This document shows, one piece after another, positions 8,849-17,572 of a DNA stretch of 64,000 nt. A model generated the notes under the pieces. The model was not told the origin of the DNA. It was given only the letters and a program-made list of their open reading frames with translations, and ran no database searches. Source of the stretch: an uncultured Akkermansia sp. (GTDB lineage Bacteria > Verrucomicrobiota > Verrucomicrobiia > Verrucomicrobiales > Akkermansiaceae). The stretch is from contig CANRET010000001.1 in the NCBI GenBank assembly GCA_947629715.1, forward strand, positions 32,633 to 96,632. The letters run 5' to 3'. The position numbers and the translations under genes are program-made. Position 1 is the first letter of the stretch; every line of letters begins with the position of its first letter.

Positions 8849-9658
8849 ATGGAGGCAAGCACGTTACATCCTCTTGTGCTGGGCGGCATTTTGTCGCTTC
8901 TGGCCGGGCTGTGTACGGGGGTGGGCGCAGCCGTGGCGCTGTTCATGAGGCGCACGAACACGCGCGTTCTCACTTTTGCACTGGGTGCAAGCGCGGGAGT
9001 GATGGTGTACATTTCTTTCATGGAACTCATGCCCACAGCAATGAAAAATCTCGGCGGAATGGCAGGAGAAAAATGGATTGCTATGGCCGCCTTTTTCGGG
9101 GGCATGGGATTGGCATGGATAATTGATTTCATGATCCCGGAGGATGAAAACCCGCACGAGATACACGATGCCGCCGAGCTGGAACATGTGCAGGCTACCG
9201 GGCAATTCTCCGGACGAGAAAACGTGCGCCGCGGCGCCCTGCTCTTCGCGCTGGCCATGGCGCTGCATAATTTTCCGGAAGGCATGGCCACTATGGCTGC
9301 GGCATTCGACAACACTGACACGGCTCTTTCCGTGGCTCTGGCCGTCGCCATCCACAACATCCCGGAGGGCATTGCCGTGGCTCTGCCGCTGATGTACGCC
9401 ACAGGCAAACCCGGCAAAGCCTTCCGCCTGGCTACGCTCACGGGCATGGCCGAACCGCTGGGAGCTGTCATCTGCATGCTCATTCTGATGCCCTGCATGA
9501 GTGGTTTTCTGCTGGCATGCCTTTTCGGCATCGTCTCCGGCATCATGGTGTACATCTCCTTTGACGAACTGCTGCCCATGGCAGAGCGTTGGGGGCACCA
9601 CCATCTCTCCATCTGCGGCGTAGCAGTCGGTATGTTTATCATGGCGCTCACGCTGTGA
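8849..9658 (+). CDS. ZIP family metal transporter (ZupT-like)
   Basis: 269 aa with about eight membrane helices. The two hallmark metal-site motifs HNFPEG and HNIPEG (helices 4 and 5) are present, and a Glu/His-rich cytoplasmic loop (EDENPHEIHDAAELEH) lies before helix 4. Family members import Zn(II), Fe(II) or Mn(II) without ATP. An alternative ATG at 8756 would add 31 residues that do not fit the family and would span the promoter. A second metal uptake route so close to the znu-type operon suggests a need for zinc or manganese scavenging. Confidence 0.88.
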   Translation: MEASTLHPLVLGGILSLLAGLCTGVGAAVALFMRRTNTRVLTFALGASAGVMVYISFMELMPTAMKNLGGMAGEKWIAMAAFFGGMGLAWIIDFMIPEDENPHEIHDAAELEHVQATGQFSGRENVRRGALLFALAMALHNFPEGMATMAAAFDNTDTALSVALAVAIHNIPEGIAVALPLMYATGKPGKAFRLATLTGMAEPLGAVICMLILMPCMSGFLLACLFGIVSGIMVYISFDELLPMAERWGHHHLSICGVAVGMFIMALTL

Positions 9659-9702
9659 TGAAGCTTGCAAAACTCTGTCGCAGTGCAGACGCATAAATTT
9701 GC

Positions 9703-9731
9703 TTGCATGGCGCCGTCAGATGAGGTATAGA
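9703..9731 (+). promoter_or_regulatory. mscS promoter
   Basis: -35 TTGCAT (9703-9708), 17 bp, -10 TATAGA (9726-9731). The box overlaps an upstream ATG at 9731, so that ATG cannot be the start if this promoter is used. Confidence 0.5.
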
Positions 9732-9787
9732 TGGAACCGACTCAAAAGAGGGTCTTACGTGATGAAACTTGCACCGCTGATTTTCCC

Positions 9788-10618
9788 ATGGAGAACACCG
9801 TAACAACCGAGTGGACGACCGATGCGCTTGGTCTGTGGCACAGACTGCTGGACGGCGGATGGATTGCTTTTGCAGGCTGGCTGCTTGCAGCGTATATCGT
9901 CATACGCATTGTGAAGCTCGTTTTCAGCCGGTTGTTCATTCGCTCCCAAAAGCTCCACCATCCTGCTGTACGTTTTCTCGCTCATCTCGCCACAACTCTC
10001 ATCTGGGCGCTCGCTCTGGTGCAAGCTCTGCGAGCAGTTGGCGTGGACCTGGTGAGCATTCTCGGAGCCGCCGGCGTCGTCGGCATTGCCATCGGCTTCG
10101 CCTCCCAGACGGCGCTCAGCAACCTCATCAGCGGTTTCTTTCTTATCTCCGAGAGCAGTTTCAAAATCGGCGACTACGTGCGCGTGGATTCCCTGGAAGG
10201 AACCGTGGAAAGCATTAACCTGCTCTCCATCTACCTGCGCCAGCCGGATCACTCGCTCATTCGCATTCCCTGCGAAATGATCATCAAAAATCCGGTCGTC
10301 AACATGACGAATGATAAGGTCCGCCGCTGCGATTTGGACGTGGGAGTGGACTATTCCTCGGACCTCGTGCGGGTACGAGAAGTCATCGAGCAAGTTGTCG
10401 CCGAGCAGCCAGGACTTTTCACGGATAAGAAACACGCCACCACCATCCTCTTCTCCGGTTTCGGCGAGTCTTCGCTCAACCTGCACATCGGCGCCTGGTG
10501 TCACACCGATGATTACCACGCCGTACGCTACTCCTTCGCTACAAAACTCCTCGCTGCCTTTGCCTCCGCCGACATCTCCATCCCCTTCCCCATCCGCGAC
10601 GTACGGATCACGAAGTAA
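9788..10618 (+). CDS. mscS: Small-conductance mechanosensitive channel
   Basis: 276 aa from the ATG at 9788; a longer reading from 9731 adds 19 residues but overlaps the predicted -10 box. Helix TM3 is clear (GAAGVVGIAIGFASQTALSN), with the Gly/Ala packing pattern of MscS pores, followed by the beta domain 'FKIGDYVRVDSLEGTVESI' and 'LIRIPCEMIIKNPVVN'. It releases osmolytes on hypo-osmotic shock. The length matches E. coli MscS (286 aa). The gene stands alone. Confidence 0.9.
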   Translation: MENTVTTEWTTDALGLWHRLLDGGWIAFAGWLLAAYIVIRIVKLVFSRLFIRSQKLHHPAVRFLAHLATTLIWALALVQALRAVGVDLVSILGAAGVVGIAIGFASQTALSNLISGFFLISESSFKIGDYVRVDSLEGTVESINLLSIYLRQPDHSLIRIPCEMIIKNPVVNMTNDKVRRCDLDVGVDYSSDLVRVREVIEQVVAEQPGLFTDKKHATTILFSGFGESSLNLHIGAWCHTDDYHAVRYSFATKLLAAFASADISIPFPIRDVRITK

Positions 10619-10663
10619 GCGGAGCAACTCATTTTGTGATAAACAGCCCTGAGCTTGCCGGCC

Positions 10664-10693
10664 TTGACGCTCGGAGACGCTCTGTGATACAAT
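10664..10693 (+). promoter_or_regulatory. psd promoter, short leader
   Basis: -35 TTGACG (10664-10669), 18 bp, -10 TACAAT (10688-10693), 9 nt before the ATG at 10703. Confidence 0.65.
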
Positions 10694-10702
10694 GCCGGGA
10701 GC

Positions 10703-11617
10703 ATGAAGAATACATCGCCGGTTGTTTTTTTTAACCGATACACCCAACGGGAGCAGGAGGAAAAGATTCTGGGAGAACGTTCGCTGCGTTGGGTGTACGG
10801 CACGTGCACCGGACAACTGGCGCTCCACGCGCTGGTGAAACGCAGAATTTTCTCCCAGCTTCTGGGAAAATGGCAGAGTTCTCCCGGCAGCGCAAAACGG
10901 ATTCCTGACTTTATCCGCGACTACGACATCGATGTACAGGAGATACTGCGTCCTCTCGACGCCTTTTCCAGTTTCAACGACTTTTTCATCCGAGAACTCA
11001 AACCGGAAGCTCGTCCTGTCTGTTCCGAAACCTGTGTGGCGCTGCCGGCAGACGCTCGTCACCGAGGCTGGCAAAATGCTGCAGAGGCACGCGATGTGTA
11101 CGTGAAGGGGCAGCGCTTCGACCTGCCCGCTCTGCTGGGCAACCGCGACTTGGCGACTCGATTTGAACATGGTTCCTTGTTGCTCTCCCGCCTTTGCCCG
11201 GTGGATTACCACCGTTTTCACTTTCCTGCCTCCGGAACGCCGGAAGCCGCCGTGCGTTTACCCGGCCCTCTGGCCAGCGTCGCCCCCTGCAGCTTACGGC
11301 GCCGCCTTTCATGGTTATGGACAAATCAGAGGGAATTGACCCTGCTGCACACACCGGACATCGGTGATGTGGTCATTGTCGCCGTGGGGGCGACGGGTGT
11401 GGGAAGCATTCACCAGACATACACGCCCGGACGTCAGGTTCGCATGGGCGAGCAGCAAGGGTATTTTTGCTTCGGAGGTTCCACGGTGATCTGTCTTTTT
11501 GAGCCGGGACGCATCCGACTGGCCGCAGATTTGCTGGAGCTCACGCAACGCGGCATGGAACTGTACGCACACGTGGGGGATATTCTCGGTGAGCGAGTCA
11601 TGCCCCGGGATTCGTGA
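10703..11617 (+). CDS. psd: Phosphatidylserine decarboxylase proenzyme
   Basis: 304 aa. It decarboxylates phosphatidylserine to phosphatidylethanolamine at the inner membrane. The GGST site (258-261) is the autocatalytic cleavage point that makes the pyruvoyl group at Ser260. PADAR (Asp117) and DYHRFHFP (His170, His173) provide the charge relay and substrate site, and FFIRELKP precedes them. The GGST variant and length fit the type II (PSD-B) branch. The 3' end overlaps the end of xseA by 20 bp, converging. Confidence 0.93.
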   Translation: MKNTSPVVFFNRYTQREQEEKILGERSLRWVYGTCTGQLALHALVKRRIFSQLLGKWQSSPGSAKRIPDFIRDYDIDVQEILRPLDAFSSFNDFFIRELKPEARPVCSETCVALPADARHRGWQNAAEARDVYVKGQRFDLPALLGNRDLATRFEHGSLLLSRLCPVDYHRFHFPASGTPEAAVRLPGPLASVAPCSLRRRLSWLWTNQRELTLLHTPDIGDVVIVAVGATGVGSIHQTYTPGRQVRMGEQQGYFCFGGSTVICLFEPGRIRLAADLLELTQRGMELYAHVGDILGERVMPRDS

Positions 11618-12944
11618 CTTCTGCCGTCAGCTCACCCTCACTCAGGCAGATGTTCAACTGTGTGCCGAGGGGAGCTTCCTGCGCTCGTCTCAAGAGCGTC
11701 CCATCTTTCTTGCGCACGAAAGCAAAACCGCGCTTCAAGGCATTCTGAGGACTGGCAGCGCGCAATCTTTCCTCGTGGATGCGGAGAGCAGATGCCCACT
11801 GTTCCATCCGTGCCTGGGCGCTCAAACGCAGTGTTCGTTGAACTGCGACCAAGCGGTCCTGCGCCCGCGCCAGCTCCACGCGCAAACGCCCTGCACTCAG
11901 ACGCGCGCTGAGCATTTCAAGTCCTTGCGCCGCGAGATGTAAGCGGTTGCGACTGTGCTCAAGCAGGTCTTCCTCCAGTGCATCCATACGTTGAGCAAAG
12001 GGAGCAAGCAGTTCCAACGGACGACTCAGTTTTCCGCGCTCTGCGGCAAGCAAGCGCAAACGCGCCGTTTCCACCGCACGCATCAACTGCTTGCGCATGA
12101 TCAGAGCCGTTTGATCCAATCCTGCGTCCAGAGCCGCTGCGTCCGGCGTAGTCAGCTCGATGGCAGCAGTGGGCGTCGGGGCGCGGAGATCCGCCACAAA
12201 GTCGGCGATGGTAAAATCCGTTTCGTGCCCCACAGCAGAAACCACCGGCACACTGCTGGCTGCGATAGCACGCGCCAGAACCTCCTCATTAAAGCACCAC
12301 AGGTCCTCCATGGAACCGCCGCCACGGGCCAAAATCACGAAGTCCACCGCCGGCAAGCCGTAACGCTCCGGTTCGCTCCACATTTGAAGCGCACGCGCCA
12401 AACCCAGTTCCGCACCCTTTCCCTGCACTTGCACGGGCAACAGGTAAGCCTGCACCCAGGGCGCGCGTTGCTCCAGGCGATGCCTCATATCCTGAATAAC
12501 CGCACCTGTCGGAGACGTAATCAGTCCGATGCTCACCGGATAGCGCGGAAGCTGACGTTTGCGTTCAGCGGCGAATAAGCCCTCGGACTCCAGCTTGCGC
12601 TTCAGCGCTTCGAACTGCTGTTGCAGGGAGCCTACGCCCGCCTCGCGCACACGCTCCACGATGAATTGAAGAGCGCCGCGCCCCTCCCAGACCGTAGCTC
12701 GGCCGGAAAGCTCCACGAGCAAGCCCTCGCGCAGATGCACGCGGCAGCCGACAGCCTGATAGCGGTAGAGTACACATGAGAGCTGGGCGTTTGCATCCTT
12801 GAGCGTGAAGTACACATGCCCGCTGCTCGCTGCTTTGCAAGAACCTATCTCGCCAACGACGCGCGCCTCGCCCACTTCGCCTTCCACGGCGTACTTGAGA
12901 CGAGCGAGCAGCTGGGTGACGCTCCATGGCTCATTCTTACTCAT
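11598..12944 (-). CDS. xseA: Exodeoxyribonuclease VII large subunit
   Basis: 448 aa. An N-terminal OB-fold (about 5-105) is followed by the catalytic domain with LARGGGSMEDLWCFNEE and VSAVGHETDFTIADFVAD, then a long coiled coil and a basic C-terminus. With XseB it degrades single-stranded DNA to oligonucleotides. The start at 12944 overlaps the upstream stop by ATGA; a longer in-frame start at 12980 is less likely. xseB is not adjacent. The 3' end overlaps psd by 20 bp. Confidence 0.92.
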   Translation of the reverse strand: MSKNEPWSVTQLLARLKYAVEGEVGEARVVGEIGSCKAASSGHVYFTLKDANAQLSCVLYRYQAVGCRVHLREGLLVELSGRATVWEGRGALQFIVERVREAGVGSLQQQFEALKRKLESEGLFAAERKRQLPRYPVSIGLITSPTGAVIQDMRHRLEQRAPWVQAYLLPVQVQGKGAELGLARALQMWSEPERYGLPAVDFVILARGGGSMEDLWCFNEEVLARAIAASSVPVVSAVGHETDFTIADFVADLRAPTPTAAIELTTPDAAALDAGLDQTALIMRKQLMRAVETARLRLLAAERGKLSRPLELLAPFAQRMDALEEDLLEHSRNRLHLAAQGLEMLSARLSAGRLRVELARAQDRLVAVQRTLRLSAQARMEQWASALRIHEERLRAASPQNALKRGFAFVRKKDGTLLRRAQEAPLGTQLNICLSEGELTAEVTNPGA

Positions 12945-13273
12945 GACCGAGGATACAGGTGAGCGTTGGGATCCTGCCATGCGGGAGCGTAACCCTTGGC
13001 GTAACTGAACAAGTCACGGCGCTGGTAGGCGTACGGCTCGTCTTCCTTCGTCAGTCGCTGCTCTACTGCCGCATTCAATGCCTCGGTCACCTTCTTCATC
13101 ATGTTCAGGGTGAGCCTGCGTCCGGTCCTCGCACGCTGCACCTGCTTGTGCGTGAGCTGAGCTTCCGGTCCTACCGCCGTCACCAGGTCATGATTATCCA
13201 ACCCCCAGTTGCAAAGCAGAGCATCCAGCCGCTGGACCCCGCATTCTCTCTCGTTCATCTCCTGCCTGTCCAT
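12941..13273 (-). CDS. Small HTH-like protein, unknown
   Basis: 110 aa, between nlpC (3 bp away) and xseA (4 bp overlap). Residues about 15-70 look like a Cro/XRE-type helix-turn-helix (LTHKQVQRARTGRRLT followed by MMKKVTEALN). A Tyr-rich tail follows. The arrangement recalls a conserved hypothetical family with 'NHDLV...LTHK.VQ.AR.GR.LT', whose role I do not know. It may bind DNA. Confidence 0.75.
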   Translation of the reverse strand: MDRQEMNERECGVQRLDALLCNWGLDNHDLVTAVGPEAQLTHKQVQRARTGRRLTLNMMKKVTEALNAAVEQRLTKEDEPYAYQRRDLFSYAKGYAPAWQDPNAHLYPRS

Positions 13274-13276
13274 GTT

Positions 13277-13795
13277 TCAATAGCCTGGTATGTGGCGCAC
13301 CTTAAACCCGGTGCATCTTCTCGAGGTTGTGTACCATCTGGGACCCACGCCTCTCCCGCTTCCCGTCGTATCAAAACGAGCTCCGGCAATGATGAGGAAC
13401 ACGTGCCCGTACTTCGTGTACACGGTCAACCATTTGCCATATCCCGGCCTGCCCCAGCGCAGAAAGTCGCCGGAGGTAGGTTGAGCGCCCTTTTTGAGCA
13501 TGCCTGCCTCGCGCAACACGAAAGCCACGGAGCCGGAGCAATCGTACGCGCTGTCGTGATGCCGTCCGTGACCGCCGCCGCGACGGTAAGGCTTGCCCAC
13601 AATTTTATTTGCCGCCGCAATTGCTCGCTTAATGCGTTTGGGGGCCTCTTTTGGCGCCACTGCTTTCCCATGAATCAAGCGCACGCTGTACCCCTTGTGG
13701 TACACGTAATTAGGGGTGTACACATCCGGCTCGTGCGTCTGACAAGCAGTCAACACAAGTGCAAGAGCCAGGAATGCTGTAAAAAAACGCCTCAT
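13277..13795 (-). CDS. NlpC/P60 family peptidoglycan endopeptidase lipoprotein
   Basis: 172 aa. A lipoprotein signal ends in LTAC (Cys18). The catalytic Cys86 lies in YDCSGSVAF and the catalytic His131 in YGHVFLII, as in NlpC/P60 cysteine peptidases that cut stem peptides of peptidoglycan. The sequence around 68-80 is His/Gly/Arg-rich. It is likely anchored in the outer or cytoplasmic membrane facing the periplasm. It is the first gene of an operon with the HTH-like gene and xseA. Confidence 0.87.
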   Translation of the reverse strand: MRRFFTAFLALALVLTACQTHEPDVYTPNYVYHKGYSVRLIHGKAVAPKEAPKRIKRAIAAANKIVGKPYRRGGGHGRHHDSAYDCSGSVAFVLREAGMLKKGAQPTSGDFLRWGRPGYGKWLTVYTKYGHVFLIIAGARFDTTGSGRGVGPRWYTTSRRCTGFKVRHIPGY

Positions 13796-13810
13796 CCTAC
13801 CCGTTTGCGC

Positions 13811-13839
13811 ATTCTAGCATATCCATGCAGAAACCGCAA
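13811..13839 (-). promoter_or_regulatory. Promoter of nlpC-HTH-xseA
   Basis: -35 TTGCGG (13839-13834), 17 bp, -10 TAGAAT (13816-13811), 15 nt before the ATG at 13795. Confidence 0.55.
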
Positions 13840-14003
13840 GGCAGCATTTTGATTTACAATATGATTTGCAAAGTTCGGCAAGCACGGCGCATGGAGCTGC
13901 AAACCAGAACCGAGGCGGTCGGCAGGAGCGAACGCCGGGACCGTTGCCTTGCCGGACCAAATCGTCGATCCGGAGCCCCTGAAAGCACCTTTTCCAAGGT
14001 TGT

Positions 14004-14023
14004 TGAAAAGCGATTGCTTTTCA
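14004..14023. repeat. Short perfect inverted repeat in intergenic region
   Basis: An 8 bp arm TGAAAAGC (14004-14011), a 4 nt loop and GCTTTTCA (14016-14023), in the 13840-14106 gap between two divergent promoters. There is no T-run on either side, so it is not an obvious terminator. No gene is supported in this gap. Confidence 0.4.
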
Positions 14024-14106
14024 GCGCAAAAACCTTTTCGCTCACCATCCTGAATCTCCTTCCCTTGCCTTGAGAGTTTTCAGAGGAGACAAACTCGTAA
14101 ATGAAG

Positions 14107-14135
14107 TGGACAAATCGGCTGGGAGAGGTTAGAAT
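14107..14135 (+). promoter_or_regulatory. Promoter of the GH gene, short leader
   Basis: -35 TGGACA (14107-14112), 17 bp, -10 TAGAAT (14130-14135), 8 nt before the ATG at 14144. Confidence 0.6.
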
Positions 14136-14143
14136 GAAGCTGT

Positions 14144-16759
14144 ATGAAAGGTCTCATGGCATCGACTGCTGCATTTGCTGTATTATTGTCACTCCAATCG
14201 GGCATTGCTGAAACGACGGCAGACTCTCAGTCAGGCAATGAAAAAGTCTCCAACGTACTCGCGAAGAATGAAGTTTTGAAGGGAAAGGACCGGGCTGTTC
14301 TATCCAATAAGTGGATTTCCGTCAGTTTTGACTTTGGGAAAGGCAGCGGCATCGTCCTCAACGGACTCACCGAAAAAGCGACCGGCAAGAAACTGGTGAA
14401 GGGAGGCACGAACATCCTCAGCGTGCGCGCTGCGGGGCGCAAAGAGGTCAGCACGAAAGATATGAAACTGCTCTCGTGGGATGTGGATTCATACCCTGCG
14501 AATCCCGCAGCCACGCGGGCGGCAGAGAAGGAAAGCGGCAAAGGCGTGCACGCCGTGCTGGAATCGAAAGACGGCGCCTACCAAGTGGAGTGGCGAGCGA
14601 TACTGCGCGAAAATTCCAAGTATCTGCGCCAGGAGTTCGTGATCACGGCTCTGCACGACACGGCTTTCGAATCCTTCATCCCGCTGCAATGCGTCTTTTC
14701 AGAGGATGCAGGGCAGCCATCCGTCGTCGGCAATGTAACGCACGGCAACCCGGTGACAAGTGAGCGCTTGTTTGCCGGACTGGAAACTCCCATGTCCGTG
14801 ATGAAAGTCGGAGGACGGGAAGCCCCCGCCGAGAAAGATCCCACCGTGTGGTCTCCGGAGTCGTTTCAGGATGTCTTTGCCAACGACATTCCCCAGGAGG
14901 TGCGCTCCGCTTGCGCAGAACTCTGCGCAGAGATGGACGGTCCCGTCGTTCGCCACGTGAAGGCGGGTGGCGGCGAGGTGCAATTCGCGGAGGGCGGGGA
15001 ATGTCGAGTGGAGCCCGTGTATGAAGGCGGATCTCACAAGCTGAATATCATCGCTGTAAGTCTTGCGGACGCCACGGGTAAAATCGTGAGCTGCGATGCA
15101 CATCGAGGAAGTGTCGGCGACAAGAGCATCGACTCGGTTTACACCCTTCAAGTTCCCGCTCCGGGCGCTTACACCCTGCATTATTGGGTGGAAAACAAGA
15201 CGGAAAGCATCACGGCGCACGGCTCGCTGCGTCTTTCTCTCCCGCTGAAGACCGAAGCCGCCGAAGACCGGGACGGGCAATCCTCCGCCAACATGGTGTG
15301 CGGGGAGTGGGTTCGTAAGGCGCTGCTGCCACGCGGATGGAGTTGGACTGTTTCCTCAGTGACAGGCCTGCTGGATCCCGAACAGCCGCGTCGGTCTTTC
15401 CTGCATTACAGCGAACGCGAGCGCGCCGTGCCTTACCGTTTGCTCGTACATTACAACGATTGGTATGAGGTAGGCATTCGTGTGCATGACAACAGCGATC
15501 CTCTCCAACGAACTACGGATGCCATTTGGAAAGGTATCCTGGCGCAGTGGAAACACGAACTCTTCGACAAGCGGAAAACGAACATAGACGCTTTCGTGAT
15601 TGATGACGGCTGGGATGACTTCAACAGCCTCTGGGAGTTTCACGCGGGTTTCCCGAACGGCTTTGCCAACATCAACCGCGCGGCTGTCAAAATGGGCGCG
15701 GGAATCGGCACCTGGCTCGGTCCGGTGGGCGGCTACGGAAGTTCCAAACAGATGCGCATCTCCTACTGGAATAAAAAACACCCTCGCAATCAGATCAATA
15801 ATTTCAAACTCTCCAATCAGGAGTACTTTGATGCCTTTGTGTCGCGCTGTTCGGACATGATCAAGAAATACGACATGCGATACTTCAAATTTGATGGCAT
15901 TTCAACGAAGTTTCATGCCGACGGACCTGCGGATTTGGAAGATGCGGAGGGCATTATCCGCGTGGCAACGGAGCTGCGGAAAAAGCGCCCGGACATCTTC
16001 ATCAACGCCACCGTAGGCACGTGGGCCAGTCCCTTCTGGTTCCATTTCGTGGACTCGGTTTGGCGACAGGAAAACGACTTCGGGCAAGTAGGCAACGCCG
16101 GAGACGCGCGTGACCGCTGGATCACCTACCGCGACAGACTGGTGTACGAAGTCTTCGTGCAGGGCGCTCCGCTCTTCCCCATCAATTGCCTCATGACGCA
16201 CGGCACCATTATCACGCGCAACGGACCGCCGAGTGTCATGAGCAAAGATCCCGCCAACTGCATCAAAGAAATGCGCACTGCCTTCGGTTGCGGGTCGGGA
16301 TTGCAGGAGGTGTATGCCGATGCCGAATTGCTCAATCAGGAAAACGGCAAGTTGTGGGATGAACTTGCCTCCTGCATCGCATGGATTCGCCGCAATGCCG
16401 ATGTGCTGGCTGATGTGCATTGGGTGGGCGGCAACCCGTGGGATGGGAACGACGGGAGCATCTACGGCTGGGCGGCGTGGAATCCTTCAAAATGCACCCT
16501 CACGCTGCGCAACTCCTCCGCCTCTGCCAAAACCCTGCGTACCACACTGCGCCAACTTTTCGAGATTCCCGGGAAAAACAAGGAAAAGATCAAACTGATC
16601 AGTTCCTTTGCCGATCAACGTAAGCTGCCCGGTTTCATGGACGAGCTGTTGGATGTGGATGCCGAGCTGGAAATCACACTTGAACCGGGCGAAGTCATCG
16701 TGATGGAGGGCAAATCGAACAGAGCGCAAAAAAAGAAGAAGAACTCGAAACGCCGGTAG
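14144..16759 (+). CDS. Secreted clan GH-D glycoside hydrolase (alpha-galactosidase-like)
   Basis: 871 aa. A signal peptide (about 1-22) precedes a long beta-rich N-terminal half (about 45-395), then a TIM-barrel segment. AFVIDDGWDD (483-492) and RYFKFDGIS (579-587) match clan GH-D enzymes (GH27/GH36), with Asp584 as the likely nucleophile; the acid/base is probably an Asp around 645-656. It ends in a beta domain and a very basic tail (KKKKNSKRR). The protein is probably periplasmic or exported and acts on alpha-linked galactosyl or N-acetylgalactosaminyl glycans, possibly mucin. Substrate cannot be fixed from sequence, and no transporter or regulator is adjacent. Confidence 0.72.
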   Translation: MKGLMASTAAFAVLLSLQSGIAETTADSQSGNEKVSNVLAKNEVLKGKDRAVLSNKWISVSFDFGKGSGIVLNGLTEKATGKKLVKGGTNILSVRAAGRKEVSTKDMKLLSWDVDSYPANPAATRAAEKESGKGVHAVLESKDGAYQVEWRAILRENSKYLRQEFVITALHDTAFESFIPLQCVFSEDAGQPSVVGNVTHGNPVTSERLFAGLETPMSVMKVGGREAPAEKDPTVWSPESFQDVFANDIPQEVRSACAELCAEMDGPVVRHVKAGGGEVQFAEGGECRVEPVYEGGSHKLNIIAVSLADATGKIVSCDAHRGSVGDKSIDSVYTLQVPAPGAYTLHYWVENKTESITAHGSLRLSLPLKTEAAEDRDGQSSANMVCGEWVRKALLPRGWSWTVSSVTGLLDPEQPRRSFLHYSERERAVPYRLLVHYNDWYEVGIRVHDNSDPLQRTTDAIWKGILAQWKHELFDKRKTNIDAFVIDDGWDDFNSLWEFHAGFPNGFANINRAAVKMGAGIGTWLGPVGGYGSSKQMRISYWNKKHPRNQINNFKLSNQEYFDAFVSRCSDMIKKYDMRYFKFDGISTKFHADGPADLEDAEGIIRVATELRKKRPDIFINATVGTWASPFWFHFVDSVWRQENDFGQVGNAGDARDRWITYRDRLVYEVFVQGAPLFPINCLMTHGTIITRNGPPSVMSKDPANCIKEMRTAFGCGSGLQEVYADAELLNQENGKLWDELASCIAWIRRNADVLADVHWVGGNPWDGNDGSIYGWAAWNPSKCTLTLRNSSASAKTLRTTLRQLFEIPGKNKEKIKLISSFADQRKLPGFMDELLDVDAELEITLEPGEVIVMEGKSNRAQKKKKNSKRR

Positions 16760-16775
16760 CCGCCGCGCATCAAAA

Positions 16776-17552
16776 TCACTGTCCCGGGCGATTCTTGTAG
16801 TGCGTGGGCTTCGTTTTCTTTCTTCCGACGGCGAAAAATTCCGGGTGGGCAGCGGCCCATTTTTCGTAGAGATCCGGTCTGTTGGCTCGGGTGCGCTGCA
16901 CGGCCTGCTCCAGCTTCCACTCGGCTATCGCCTTATGATTGCCGGAGAGAAGCGTTTCCGGCGCCTTCATCCCGCGATACTCTGCAGGTTTGGTGTAGGC
17001 GGGAGCTTCCAGCAGACCGTCGGAGAAAGATTCCTCCTCACTGCTGCGTTCGTCGCCGAGCGCGCCCGGAAGTAAGCGTGAGACGGCGTCAATGAGCACG
17101 ACGGCTGCGATCGCGCCGTTGGTAAGAATGTAATCGCCAATGGAAAGTTCCATGTCCACGAGCTTTTCCACCACGCGGTGATCTACCCCCTCGTAGTGAC
17201 CGCAGATGATGATGTAGTGAGCGCTTCCACTCGGTTCGGTGCAGGGAGCCGCCAGCTCGCGCACAACCGACTGGGTGAGTACACGCCCCTGAGGCGTCAT
17301 GAGGATGACCTTCGTATTCTCCCTCCGGAGTTCCTCGACAGCCTCAAAAATCGGCTCGCATTTCATGAGCATCCCCTGTCCGCCTCCGCACAGGTAGTCA
17401 TCTGTGCGATGATGCTTGTCATGCGTCCAATCCCGTAACTGGTGGGAACGCACAGAGACAATCCCTCCGTTCGAGGCGCGTCCCAGAATGCTCTGCGAGA
17501 GCGGTACGCTCACAATCTCCGGGAACAGGGAGAGTACGTCAAACTCAAGCAT
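16776..17552 (-). CDS. trmD: tRNA (guanine37-N1)-methyltransferase
   Basis: 258 aa SPOUT methyltransferase. It methylates G37 of tRNAs with CNG anticodons to prevent frameshifting. Family motifs are visible: FDVLSLFPE at the N-terminus, RTDDYLCGGGQGMLMK, ICGHYEGVDHRVVE (trefoil-knot SAM site) and SIGDYILTNGA. It lies 20 bp downstream of prfB and is probably co-transcribed. The usual neighbours rpsP, rimM and rplS are absent here. Confidence 0.95.
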   Translation of the reverse strand: MLEFDVLSLFPEIVSVPLSQSILGRASNGGIVSVRSHQLRDWTHDKHHRTDDYLCGGGQGMLMKCEPIFEAVEELRRENTKVILMTPQGRVLTQSVVRELAAPCTEPSGSAHYIIICGHYEGVDHRVVEKLVDMELSIGDYILTNGAIAAVVLIDAVSRLLPGALGDERSSEEESFSDGLLEAPAYTKPAEYRGMKAPETLLSGNHKAIAEWKLEQAVQRTRANRPDLYEKWAAAHPEFFAVGRKKTKPTHYKNRPGQ

Positions 17553-17572
17553 CGCAGCGTCGGATCGCTCGT

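Noticed and set aside
9762-9803. 13-codon ORF overlapping the mscS start
   Set aside because: Considered as a leader peptide, but it has no start signal and overlaps the chosen mscS start; likely chance.
9755-11221. 488-codon open frame on the minus strand
   Set aside because: Antisense to mscS and psd, both clearly coding on plus.
13854-14073. Small frames between the nlpC and GH promoters
   Set aside because: Arg-rich readings on both strands without a start signal; the region fits an intergenic spacer.
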